From Aphidius gifuensis (lineage: Eukaryota > Arthropoda > Insecta > Hymenoptera > Braconidae): a DNA stretch of 64,000 nucleotides. The position numbers and the translations under genes are program-made. The first letter of the stretch is position 1, and each line of letters opens with the position of its first letter. This document shows positions 35,200 to 44,444 of the stretch, in pieces. Location: assembly GCF_014905175.1 (NCBI RefSeq), contig NC_057792.1, forward strand, positions 10,705,101 to 10,769,100. Direction: 5' to 3'. The notes beneath the pieces were generated by a model that was given only the letters and a program-made list of their open reading frames with translations, ran no database searches and was not told where the DNA came from.

Positions 35200-35965
35200 T
35201 TGTTCCTTAAAACGGACTGAAAATTTGATAGACATAAAAAAAAAATGATATCTAAATGCCCTACTTTTTTTAGGGGATCCAATGCAATGATAAAAAATAA
35301 GTGAACTCTGCACTAAAATATCTAATTTTTTAGATATATAATTTTTTTAGTATACAATTGAGTAATAAAAGTAATGAATTGCAAAAAAAAAAAATATTTT
35401 AAATACGAAAATGAAGGTAACGGTATTACTCAAGTCGTTGAACATAAAAAAAAATAAAAATTATTTTAAACAAAATACAAAAAATGAAACTGAAAAAATT
35501 TTAGAAAAAAATGCACCTCTTCAGCCCAAAACGGTCAGTTACTTCGCGCTCAGTTACCCCTACCGTTACCTCAATTTACTTTCATTTAAATATAATATAT
35601 TATTTTAGTTATTATTATATTTTTTATACAATGGGAAAACACTGCGAAAACTATAAAAATTTTTTTTTTTTGTGAAATATATTGTATTATTTTAGTTATT
35701 ATTATTTTATTTATACAATAGAGATAAGCAAAAAGGAGGGAACGTGATTCTTTTTTTAGTGTCTGATAATAACATAATAAATTCCTCTTTGTAAATTTGT
35801 AACTTTTGAAAACTATATGATTATTGTTATTAACGATGTAATATTATATTTTAAATGGAAAAATAAAAAAAAATATAATACTTACAAATAATAATTTCAA
35901 GAAAAATATGATGCCACAGGCAAATAGCAAATTAGCAGGCATCTTCTTTTTTTAAAATCTCCATA
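35200..35965. other. AT-rich intronic sequence of the P-like locus
   Basis: No coding sequence is seen. Two diverged fragments of the long hairpin-array unit are recognisable by ttagttattattattttat followed by tatacaatag-like words (35600-35640 and 35690-35720). Confidence 0.4.
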
Positions 35966-36470
35966 ATAATTATAATCATAGCCGGGAAGTTCGTCTGTTA
36001 TTTCAGCTTGCCGTAAATACCATGGCAACATGGTGAAATATAGTTTAAAAAAAAGACGATCTGAACCTCGTACATGGAAAAAATGGCCTTTTTTTTGGCC
36101 TCTTGAAAATGGCCCTTTAAAATGGCCTTATATTTTTGGCCTCTTAAAAATGGCCTCAAAAAATGACCTTCTTTTTTTTTTTGGCTTTTTAAAAATGGCT
36201 TTATGTTTTTGGCCTCTTTTGGCCATTTTTTGAGGCCATTTTTAAGAGGCCAAAAAAAATAAGGCCTTTTTTTAAGACCATTATTAAGAGGCCAAAAATA
36301 TAAGGCCATTTTTAAGAGGCCAAAAAAAATAAAGCCATTTTTTGAGGCCATTTTTTCCATGTACGAGGTTCAGATCGTCTTTTTTTTAAACTATATTTCA
36401 CCATGTTGCCATGGTATTTACGGCAAGCTGAAATAACAGACGAACTTCCCGGCTCTGATTATAATATATA
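35966..36470. mobile_element. Near-perfect ~500-bp palindrome
   Basis: The left arm (from gccgggaagttcgtctgtta at 35981) is the reverse complement of the right arm (ending cgaacttcccggct at 36454). Outermost attataatca bases continue the pairing with a mismatch. The central ~270 bp is a tandem of ttaaaaatggcc-type words that themselves pair imperfectly. The open frames of 67 and 120 codons here are artefacts of the palindrome. It lies in intron 2 of the P-like gene a few bases from the exon 2 donor. Arms differ in the middle, so a simple fold-back assembly artefact is unlikely. Confidence 0.9.
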
Positions 36471-36482
36471 TGTATTACTTAC

Positions 36483-36905
36483 CAGATCGTTGTTTTCGGT
36501 TTTTTTTTGCAATAATACCAGTCTCAGTCAGATTGACGTTGACTAGCTCAGGCTCATTTTCCTCAATATCCATCGACTCGTTATGCAGGACTACAGGCAT
36601 ATCAGCAAGACCGCCAGTAGCTTCATTCATTACGTTTTCTTCGTTAACGGTCTCTTTCTCTTTGTCCATATTCTGGTTGTCAAACGTCTCTTGAGGCTTG
36701 TTGCTTCGTACAAAAGCCTCGGAGATCCTGATTAGTCAATGGCTTGGGCAGAGACAACGTAGGAATAGCATCGGGTGTCAATATTCTTTTCTGAATAAAA
36801 ATTCAGGCTTCGAAGTGGCATTTGCAAATATAACGACTTCTCAATAAGGCAAAAGATAAGTCGAGCAGATCGACATTGCCAGGAGCTCTCAACCATCGTA
36901 AACAC
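36483..36905 (-). pseudogene. P-like transposase exon 2 (second half of THAP domain, linker)
   Basis: The acceptor is ctgtactgtag before 36905 and the donor CTG-GTAAGT after 36483. The frame continues the THAP finger with RWLRAPGN, RYICKCHFEA (the second Cys and His of C2CH), a TGA stop, then RILTPDAIPTLSLP, matching the THAP AVPT-type end. A frame change near 36735 leads to an acidic linker (NEATGGLADMPVVL, ESMDIEENEPELV) and a basic end. Confidence 0.75.
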
Positions 36906-37029
36906 CTACAGTACAGAAAAAAATGAAAAAGAAATTTGTATAGTGGCAACTAAAAAATTTTTTATTTTTTTTTATCCCTTTGCATTAATTCCTTAAGCTT
37001 TTTTTTCTTCCTAATAAATTCAATTTAAT

Positions 37030-38230
37030 TCTCCCTAATAATTTTCTCGAAAAAATTAAATTACTACTAGCAATAGTAAGTATGAAAAATTTAAATTGTA
37101 CGATAAAAAGAAAAATTAATTCAAAATAAATTTTTTAATATAATTTTATTTTATTTTAGTTATTATTATTTCATTAAAAAGCACCGAAATACAACTACGA
37201 AACTGAGCACAAAAGAGAAACGATGTCCCCCGTTGGTGATGTTTTCTATTGGTATCCGGTGTTACAAAAAAAATAATAATAACTAAAATAAAAAAATATT
37301 ATATTGGAAGTTAAATTTTAAATTTGCTTTTTTCGTTGTAACTTGACTTTTTAATTACTCATTAATTTGTTTTTTTTAATTAAGCCCACCACTGCTCGCG
37401 CCTTCCGGGCGCTCACTTGTCATTTAGCTACACCTTTTATTGGTTAAAAACACAAATTATTTTCTATTAAAAATTTAATTTTCTTTCAAATAATAAATTT
37501 TTTTAAAACTAATAAATTTTTCTATTGATTACGCCCCCCACTGCTCGCGCCCTTTGGGCGCTCACTTGCCATTTCGCTACATCTATTAATGTATAATAAT
37601 ATAAACTGTTTGGATTAAATTTTTCTTTTACATTAAATGCTTAGCTTTTTTTTTCACGCGAATAATTTTTTCGAAAAAATTAAATTACCATTAGCAATAG
37701 TAAGTATGAAAAATTTAAGTTGTACGATAAAAAAAAAATTGATTTAAATTAATTATTAATACAATTTCATTTCATTTTAGTTATTATTATTTCATTACAA
37801 AGCACCGAAATACAACTATGAAACTGAGCACAAACGAGAAACGATGTCCCCCGTTGGTGTTGTTTTCTATTGTTATCCGCTGTTACAAAAAAAAATAATA
37901 ACTAAAATCAAATAATATTATATTGGAAATTAAATTTTAAATTTGCTTTTTTCGTTGTAACTTGACTTTTTAATTACTCATTAATTTGTTTCTATAATTA
38001 CGTCCCCTACTGCTCGCGCCCCTCGGGCGCTTACTTGCCATTTAGCTACATCTTTTATTGTTTAATAAAACAAATTATTTTTTATTAAAAATTAAATTTT
38101 TTTTACAATTAATAAATTTTTTTAAAACTAATAAATTTTTCTCTTAATTACGCCCCCCCCCCTGCTGGCGCCCTTTGGGCGCTCTTTTGCCATTTATCTA
38201 CATCTTTTATTGTATCGTAATATAAAATGC
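37030..38230 (-). repeat. Hairpin-repeat array in opposite orientation (right arm, inner part)
   Basis: Reverse-complement copies of the units at 28205-30300. GC hairpins (ctcgcgcccttcgggcgctc type) lie near 37395, 37545, 38018 and 38165, separated by the long unit with caccgaaatacaactacgaa and ttggtatccggtgttac. They occupy intron 1 of the P-like gene, so a spliced transcript would carry several strong hairpins in its intron. Confidence 0.85.
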
Positions 38231-38578
38231 TTTTAATTAAAAATTTCATTTTTTTTTTTCCAAAAAAATTGAATAAACAAATTCGCGAATAATATGAATG
38301 ACCAAAAATTAAACCAATAATTCTACAACTATCCCCGACTTCTTAATGACTAATTAATTTCCTTTCTATCAAAAATATTTCCTATCTAAATTTTAATGGT
38401 TTTTAATCAAAAAATAAAAAAATCAATCAATTTACAAATATCTCCAATATCAAAAAAATCACATTAATAATTCTTCAAGCCACCCAAACATAACAACTAC
38501 TATTTAATTTTTTTTCCATGTAGTTTATTGTCGCGTAATTATCGTTCATATATTAATATTATATTTCAATTTACTTAC

Positions 38579-38664
38579 CGTACTCGATCACCAACAGGAA
38601 ATGAAAATAATGGGAGACACTTTCCTTTGCACCAACACGTGTTTATAGCACATTGTCTACCCAT
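38579..38664 (-). pseudogene. P-like transposase exon 1 (first half of THAP domain)
   Basis: The ATG at 38664 begins MGRQCAINTC, with the first C-x4-C pair of a THAP zinc finger, then LPLFSFPVGDRVR, matching the conserved FxFP segment. The donor GTA-CG followed by GTAAGT ends the exon at 38579. The two bases left over join exon 2 in frame. The exon itself is undamaged. The start codon choice is supported by THAP domains lying at the extreme N-terminus in this family. Confidence 0.75.
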
Positions 38665-39245
38665 CGTGGATATATCACAATAAATATCACAAATTAGAAT
38701 TCACTATTACAATTCAAACAAAAACCTATATAAATTAAAAATAAAAAAGAACCTTGCAATTCAAATTAGTATATTGGGTTATTAAATAAAATAAAATTAA
38801 AAAAATTTTAGATTTTGGGGTTATGTTATCTCGTAGGAACAAGATTCCCAAATAATGTTTGTTTTATAACAAGATAAAACAATATATGATTCTCAAAGAC
38901 GTCAAATTCCCGATTTTATTTCAATAATTCTATTGTATCACTTATTCAATGTAAATTAGACAATAAATTTATTTAATCAGCACACGAAAACTCAGACAGC
39001 GTGTTGTCACTTTTTGTTTTTAACGATTATTGTTATTATCCCGAATTACGAAAAAAGTAGTGGCGCTGATATCAGCAATCTTGACCCAGCTAGACCTGCC
39101 GATAAATAAAAAGGTTGAAAAAAGTCGGCATCGTAGAAAGTATATTGCTCTTATACCACATTATTTGCTGTCTCTTTCTACGACAAAAATTGGTTTTCTG
39201 CGTTGATGTACGGTCCACTGGTTACAAAAAATAAGCCCCTACCGA
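38665..39245. other. Upstream region of the P-like gene
   Basis: Non-coding and AT-rich. It is the likely promoter side of the P-like gene, but no element is certain. The junction cccctaccgataggggg (39236-39252) is a short palindrome at the edge of the next repeat block, where the usual unit is cut at aagttac. Confidence 0.35.
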
Positions 39246-39249
39246 TAGG

Positions 39250-39540
39250 GGGGGGGGGCTCGTAACTTGACTTTTTAATTACTCATTAATTTGTTTCTAT
39301 AATAACGCCCCTACTGCTCGCGCCCTTCGGGTGCTCACTTGCCATTTAGCTACATCTTTTATTGTTTAATAAAACAAATTATTTTTTATTAAAAATTAAA
39401 TTTTTTTTTTCAAATTATAAACAAATAAATTTATGTATAAACCTTATGACATAAAAATTAAACCAGTAATTGCATAACCAACCCGGACTTCTTTAAAAGT
39501 AATAAATCTTCCTCTTAATTACGCCCCCCCACTGCTCGTT
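39250..39540 (-). repeat. Hairpin-repeat units in opposite orientation (right arm, outer part)
   Basis: One long-unit fragment (39255-39300) with hairpin ctcgcgcccttcgggtgctc near 39317, followed by a short unit ending actgctcg at 39538. A small palindrome (ggctcgagttac and its partner, 39545-39571) follows. This outer block mirrors the start of the left arm near 28205. Confidence 0.7.
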
Positions 39541-39839
39541 ACAAGGCTCGAGTTACAAGGTAATTCGAGCCATTGGTTAAATTAATTCTACTTTATCAAC
39601 AGACAGTGGTTATTCATTATGATGACATTCTTGGCATCGTATGTCTAATATTATGTTTCCACTCTGTATTACGTAGAACAGTGTATAAGATATTTTTCTT
39701 CCATATTTTATTTGTTTTTCGCGGGAAAATTACAAAAATAACCGAATAATTTATACATGAATCATTTGTATTTAACAATAAAAGAAAATGTGTTGAAAAA
39801 CATTTCTTGTGAATAAAAATTAAAAAGTAAATTGTTGAC

Positions 39840-40012
39840 CGAGAGAAGTCGAGACGAGACGAGAGATAGATGACGAGAGACGAGAAAATTCGAGACGAGA
39901 GACAAATTTTCTCTCGTCACGAGAGACGAGACGAGACGAGAGACAGATCTTTTAAAGTCGAGACGAGACGAGAGAGAGCCGATTCTCGTCTCGTCTCGTC
40001 TCGTCTCGCGGC
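39840..40012. repeat. GAGAC microsatellite with an inverted end
   Basis: Imperfect repeats of gagac and gagacgagac run to about 39975, followed by the complementary tctcgtctcgtctcg strand, so the tract folds on itself. The open frame of about 60 codons over it is Arg/Asp/Glu-rich repeat translation, not a gene. Confidence 0.8.
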
Positions 40013-40123
40013 ATCACTAATTATTCAGTTTTACTGTAGAATAATTATAACTTAATCATTTATCAAGATTAATTTTTGAAGGGTGCGTTCCAAAAATCAC
40101 TTGGTAGTCCATTTTGATGTGGT

Positions 40124-40255
40124 AACATCATGGGATAACACGTGAGATTTCTCGGTTTAAGTTCTCGACAAGTCGTAAATTTTCGTTTGTTTGTTATTGT
40201 TTATTATATTTTTTTTTTAATTTTGCAACAAGCCTGAGAGCCAGGTAATCAGGTT
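40124..40255 (+). repeat. 132-bp direct repeat, left copy
   Basis: Begins aacatcatgggataacacgt and ends gccaggtaatcaggtt. An equal-length copy is at 41549-41680 in the same orientation, differing at three positions by eye. The two bracket the 1.3-kb foldback element exactly. Confidence 0.9.
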
Positions 40256-41548
40256 CCCCGGGAGAAAAAAGCGACCATAGAAATTAACCGGTGTGAGACG
40301 TTACAGACGTTAAATTGCTTTTATGGTTAAGCAGTAAATAGGCCAGTTTTTATGGTTAAGACGTTATTCAAAAAAAAAAACCGCTTGACCATGGAAAAAA
40401 TGGCTCAAGCATAGAAAAATTGTAATTGTGAAGTAAAAAAAAATGGGTAAAGACGTTAATATCTATGGTTGAGCTATTGCTATTTATACGAGTATTTGAA
40501 ATATTATCGGTGGATGGTTTCTTTCTTTACACAAATTTATTTCTGTGCGGGATAGATCCTACGACTTCCTAATTACTAAAACTATACCCTAACGCGCGAG
40601 GCCATATTTACATGTTGAATAAATTTGAAATTTTGTTCACGAAAGCTACGAGGAGATCCATAAAAGTATTATGGATTTAAAAAATTAAAAAAAGTCCAAT
40701 ATCGTTATATTATTAATTGACAGTAGATATTATTTGCCTTTCCGTTTTAATCAATCATGGCGAATGTATCTAAGGAAAGGGTGTGACCAAAAAATAAATT
40801 CCCAATCTTCATTAATTCTTCAGCAATATTTGCCATAATAAATTGATATAATTATGGAAAATATTGCTAAGAAATTAATTAAGATTACGAATTGATTTAT
40901 TTGTTTATCAACGTTTGCCATAATTAATAAAAAGGCTATGTATCTAAGAAATTGAAGTGGCCAAATAAATCAATTCGTAGTCTAAATTAATTTTACAGCA
41001 TTATTTTCTATATTAAAATAAAATTATTGTGTCAAATTGCAGTTGAATTAATCTAGATTATAAATTAATTTATTTGGTTACATCCTTTCCTTAGAAAAAT
41101 TTGCCAATAAGTTTTTAATTAATTAATTATGGAAAAAATAGCTAAGGAAAGGATGTAACCATTTTTCATTTTTTTCCTTCTTTTTTTTCCAAGTTTTTTT
41201 ATTCTTTATATTTCATATTTTCCAAGTTTTTTAATGGACTTAGAAAATTTTCAATATTTCTACTTTTTTCTAAGTTTTTTTTATGGATTAAGAATATTTT
41301 TAACATGTTTGAAAATCAATAATAATAAGTAAAGCCTTGCTAGAGTATAGAAATTAACGGCTCGACCGGTGAAAAAATCCGAACGGCTTAACCATAGTAA
41401 ATAACGTCTCGTGCAAGGATTTTTTTTTTTCACTAAATATTCGTTAACATCTTAAGTATAGAAATTAACGTCTCATAAAACGTCTTAAATGGGTATTCTA
41501 CGGGAAAATATGGGTATTCTACGGAAAAAAATGGGTGTAACCGGTAAA
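40256..41548. mobile_element. Foldback element with tRNA-like module (element A)
   Basis: Left arm words such as gaccatagaaattaaccgg and atggttaagacgtta recur inverted and in variant form in the right arm (atagaaattaacgtctc, aaatgggtattctacgg). The core is AT-rich, with three diverged copies of a segment around gctaaggaaaggatgtaacc (about 40757, 40920 and 41045-41150). A tRNA-like module on the minus strand (40546-40606) points to the left, nearer arm. The core from that segment to the module is co-linear with the core of the element at 54618-55591. No protein is encoded. Confidence 0.65.
40546..40606 (-). other. tRNA-like module of element A
   Basis: On the minus strand GGCCTCGCGCGTTAGGG has A-box character, and GTAGGATCTATCCCG about 30 bases later has B-box character with short complementary flanks. 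Similar modules with the same spacing lie at 45398 and 55241. Probably an inactive relic or an internal Pol III promoter, not a functional tRNA. Confidence 0.5.
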
Positions 41549-41680
41549 AACATCATGGGATAACACGTGAGATTTCTCATTTTAAGTTCTCGACAAGTCG
41601 TAAATTTTCGTTTGTTTGTTATTGTTTATTATATTTTTTTTTCAATTTTGCAACAAGCCTGAGAGCCAGGTAATCAGGTT
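41549..41680 (+). repeat. 132-bp direct repeat, right copy
   Basis: Copy of 40124-40255 with identical ends; differences are confined to ctcatttt in place of ctcggttt and one base in the T run. Confidence 0.9.
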
Positions 41681-44062
41681 CGTCTCAAGCTTTTGCCCGT
41701 CGTCAATTCCTAGCGGGGTATAGGACATAGTGAAGTTGGAAAATCAGAAACTCGATCGTTTTATAAGTTATACTACCATCTTTTCGACTACGAATACGAC
41801 ATATTTTCTGAGTGTTATTTATCTATTTTTTGTTTAAATAACAAAACTATAAAATTTTGAATAATAATTGTCAATAAATAATCTTGATTATCTGATATTT
41901 TTATTGCCATCGATTTTTATGCAAACCTAACGATGATTTTTCATTAGAACTTATCTGAAACATCTTTAAGGAGTGATTTCAGATCTTATCATTTAAATAA
42001 AGCGTTTATAACAAATGCTTCCTTTAAATTAGTGAAGATTTGAGTGGAACAAAATATTACATGTGACAAAAAAAAAAAAAAAAAAAAAAAACAAGCATTA
42101 ATTTAATATCTGTAAAAATAAATTTTCAATAGCGGTCTTGTTACAAGGCCAACATGCGAGTTATACAATATAAAAATAGAGCTCGTGTCGCTAGCCTTCA
42201 GAATATTATGTGTCAAACATCGAATCATATCAGTTGACCGAATTGTACATATTGGAGTTGCATAACTCATAATCGTATATTGCTTTATCATATAGTTTTT
42301 GTCATCCTTAATTATTCTTTTTTTCTGTTGTTATTCGAAATTTACTTCTGTATTTCATATATAATTGCTTGCCTTTTGAAATGTATAAACTTCTAGAAGA
42401 TATACCAATTAAAACTTGTTTTTCCTTCATTCATTTAGTTAGTTACCTTGCTCGCGAAAATTTTCCGTTCAAAGTAATGTTTTTGTAAACCGTATATTAG
42501 TGATAGTGCGATTTTTCTTTTCTATTTTGTTATTTTCAACCTAAATTAATAACATTATCAAAACCGATAGTTCTCAAATTAAAAGATAACCTCGTTTGAA
42601 AACCTTGATTAAAAAAATATTCTCCCATTTATATATATATATATTTTTTTTTTGATTTCAATCTAAAATTGGAGTGTTGAATGCGAACCAGACGATACAG
42701 AAATGTTTCCAATGACTTCATTTTTTCATGTGCTCTCCGTGTGTTTCTCTTTGACTTTTTTCGTTACTCCCCGCCTCTTTTCTCTCATTGCATATTGCTT
42801 TATCCTCCAAGAGTAATGCATTATTGTAGTGCGTGCAAGAACGACTTGTAGTCATGTGTTTGAAATTATGAATCCACTGTTTATATTTTATTGATAGTGG
42901 CGAATAAATTATCGGATACAAATCATTTTTACGAATGTATTTTTCCTTTAACTGCAGCTTATCGAAAATCAAAAATACTTATTATCTATTCACTTATATT
43001 TGCTTGTATATTTCATTGTGTATTATAATGTATTTTTAATAAAGATGTAGAAAACTTTTGCATAATCACAAGAAGTATTCAACTACTATTGTGGAATGAG
43101 GCTGACGATAATTTTTTTTTTATTGTGTAATGGTCTAGAAGGAATAAACCTGTAATTTTATTTGCCTGGACATTATTTAATACAACAGAAATAAAAGTCG
43201 GTTAGTAACATATTGTAAAATACTATTTTCCTTGTTTCTGGACGTTTTATCAGTAATAAAAAAAAAATAAAAAAAAAGTTCAACTACATACATGTTCTTT
43301 GAACTTTAACATATTTCATTGAACATTAATGCATTTTATTGAAATTAAAATAAGTTTAGGTTAAAGAATAATCTGATTCTTATAACGAAATTTTTAGTGT
43401 TTATAATAAAAAGTAATCACATAGATCCAATACTACCAGTGTTTATTATTATAAATAATCGTCCACTCAAATATGACATGATGTCTATTGAACTAAAATG
43501 CAGAGTAGTTTTTGCAAACAATAAAAGGTTCAAAACAAATATTCAGAGTTTAAGTCAAGTCAAGTCATATTGCAAATTTCGTTTGAAAAATATTTTCTTG
43601 AAGTGACTCTTCTGTTGATCAAAACAAAACAGTATTGCTTGTAGCGAAAATATGAGTTATAATAATTACTTATATTAAATAATACTGTTTAGGCCAAGAA
43701 GATGTGTGGCTCAAGTTTGAAATTTTTTTTCTTGTCACTATCACTCCATATTCTAAAACAAGAATTTATTTGAATAATATAAACAGAATTTTCTTTTACA
43801 TATAGATTTACATAAGATTTTCTATTTCTTAATACAAATAAAATTTTGTTTCTACTGAATAATTTTTCTTTTTTTTAAACAATTTTTTGTCGGGAAATTC
43901 ATTTCTAAAAGCTAAAAGAAAATTTTCGGAGTCTATAAACTAATGAACGATATTTTCAGAATCAAGCAACGTCAGGTGACATAAAAAAATCTAACAATAA
44001 GATGATGGTCATAAAAGCTTCATGAATCAGTACTTATTTATGATTCTACATGTTCTATAATC
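41681..44062. other. Interval upstream of the host gene, no gene seen
   Basis: AT-rich sequence with a long A run (42069-42091) and a TA tract (42632-42644). It precedes the first recognised exon of the IRAG/LRMP-like gene and may include its promoter or 5' UTR exons, but I could not define any. The short open frames at 42103-42291, 42718-42972 and 43397-43606 show no family features or repeats. Confidence 0.4.
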
Positions 44063-44444
44063 ATGAATGATAAAATTATACCAAGAAGAAAACTTTCAGT
44101 TTTTCAACGATCCTTCGATATTAATACGGTATTTGAAACGACTCAACATGATATAATCACTGAAAATCATAGTCTGAATGACTGCTTTCCAATTGATAAT
44201 ACTACGATGAATAATTCAGTAAGTGTCAGTACTGCTAACATCAGTCATCCAGAAAGAGACGATAGTTGTGATATAATTTCTCCATCTACCAGTGAAAAAA
44301 CTGTTTTTCAAGCATCAAGATTCAGTTATTTATTTGAAAAAAATCGAAACAAAAATAACAATGATGATAATAAAAGAAAAAACGAAGGAAACGTTACATG
44401 CCGTGAACAGGTAACTGTTGAAAATCAATGCAATGATGAAAGAG
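44063..44444 (+). CDS. Host gene exon 1 (as seen)
   Basis: Opens with ATG (MNDKIIPRRKLSVFQRSF) and ends at a consensus donor, AGAG followed by GTAAAT, leaving one base of a codon. Polar, Ser/Asn-rich and without known domain. Upstream exons cannot be excluded. Confidence 0.6.

Larger units (their letters stand above)
30962..38664 (-). pseudogene. P-element/THAP9-like transposase gene, whole locus
   Basis: A minus-strand gene of three recognisable exons (38664-38579, 36905-36483, 33662-30962) with canonical splice sites. Order: split THAP DNA-binding domain, charged linker, RNase H-like catalytic core with the GTP-binding insertion typical of P-type transposases, and C-terminal region. Splice phases agree at both junctions (phase 2, then phase 1). 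It is broken by a stop and frame change in exon 2, a frame change near 32300, palindromic insertions at 31223-31460 and a stop near 31095. Intron 1 holds hairpin-repeat units (37030-38230). Intron 2 holds a ~500-bp palindrome (35966-36470) and a 1.5-kb non-autonomous element (33668-35192). Domesticated THAP9 genes have the same domain order, but the breaks argue for a dead transposon. P-type terminal repeats were not identified. Confidence 0.85.

Noticed and set aside
35998..36360. 120-codon frame with Lys/Phe/Trp repeats
   Set aside because: It lies wholly within a near-perfect palindrome and mirrors its own complement.
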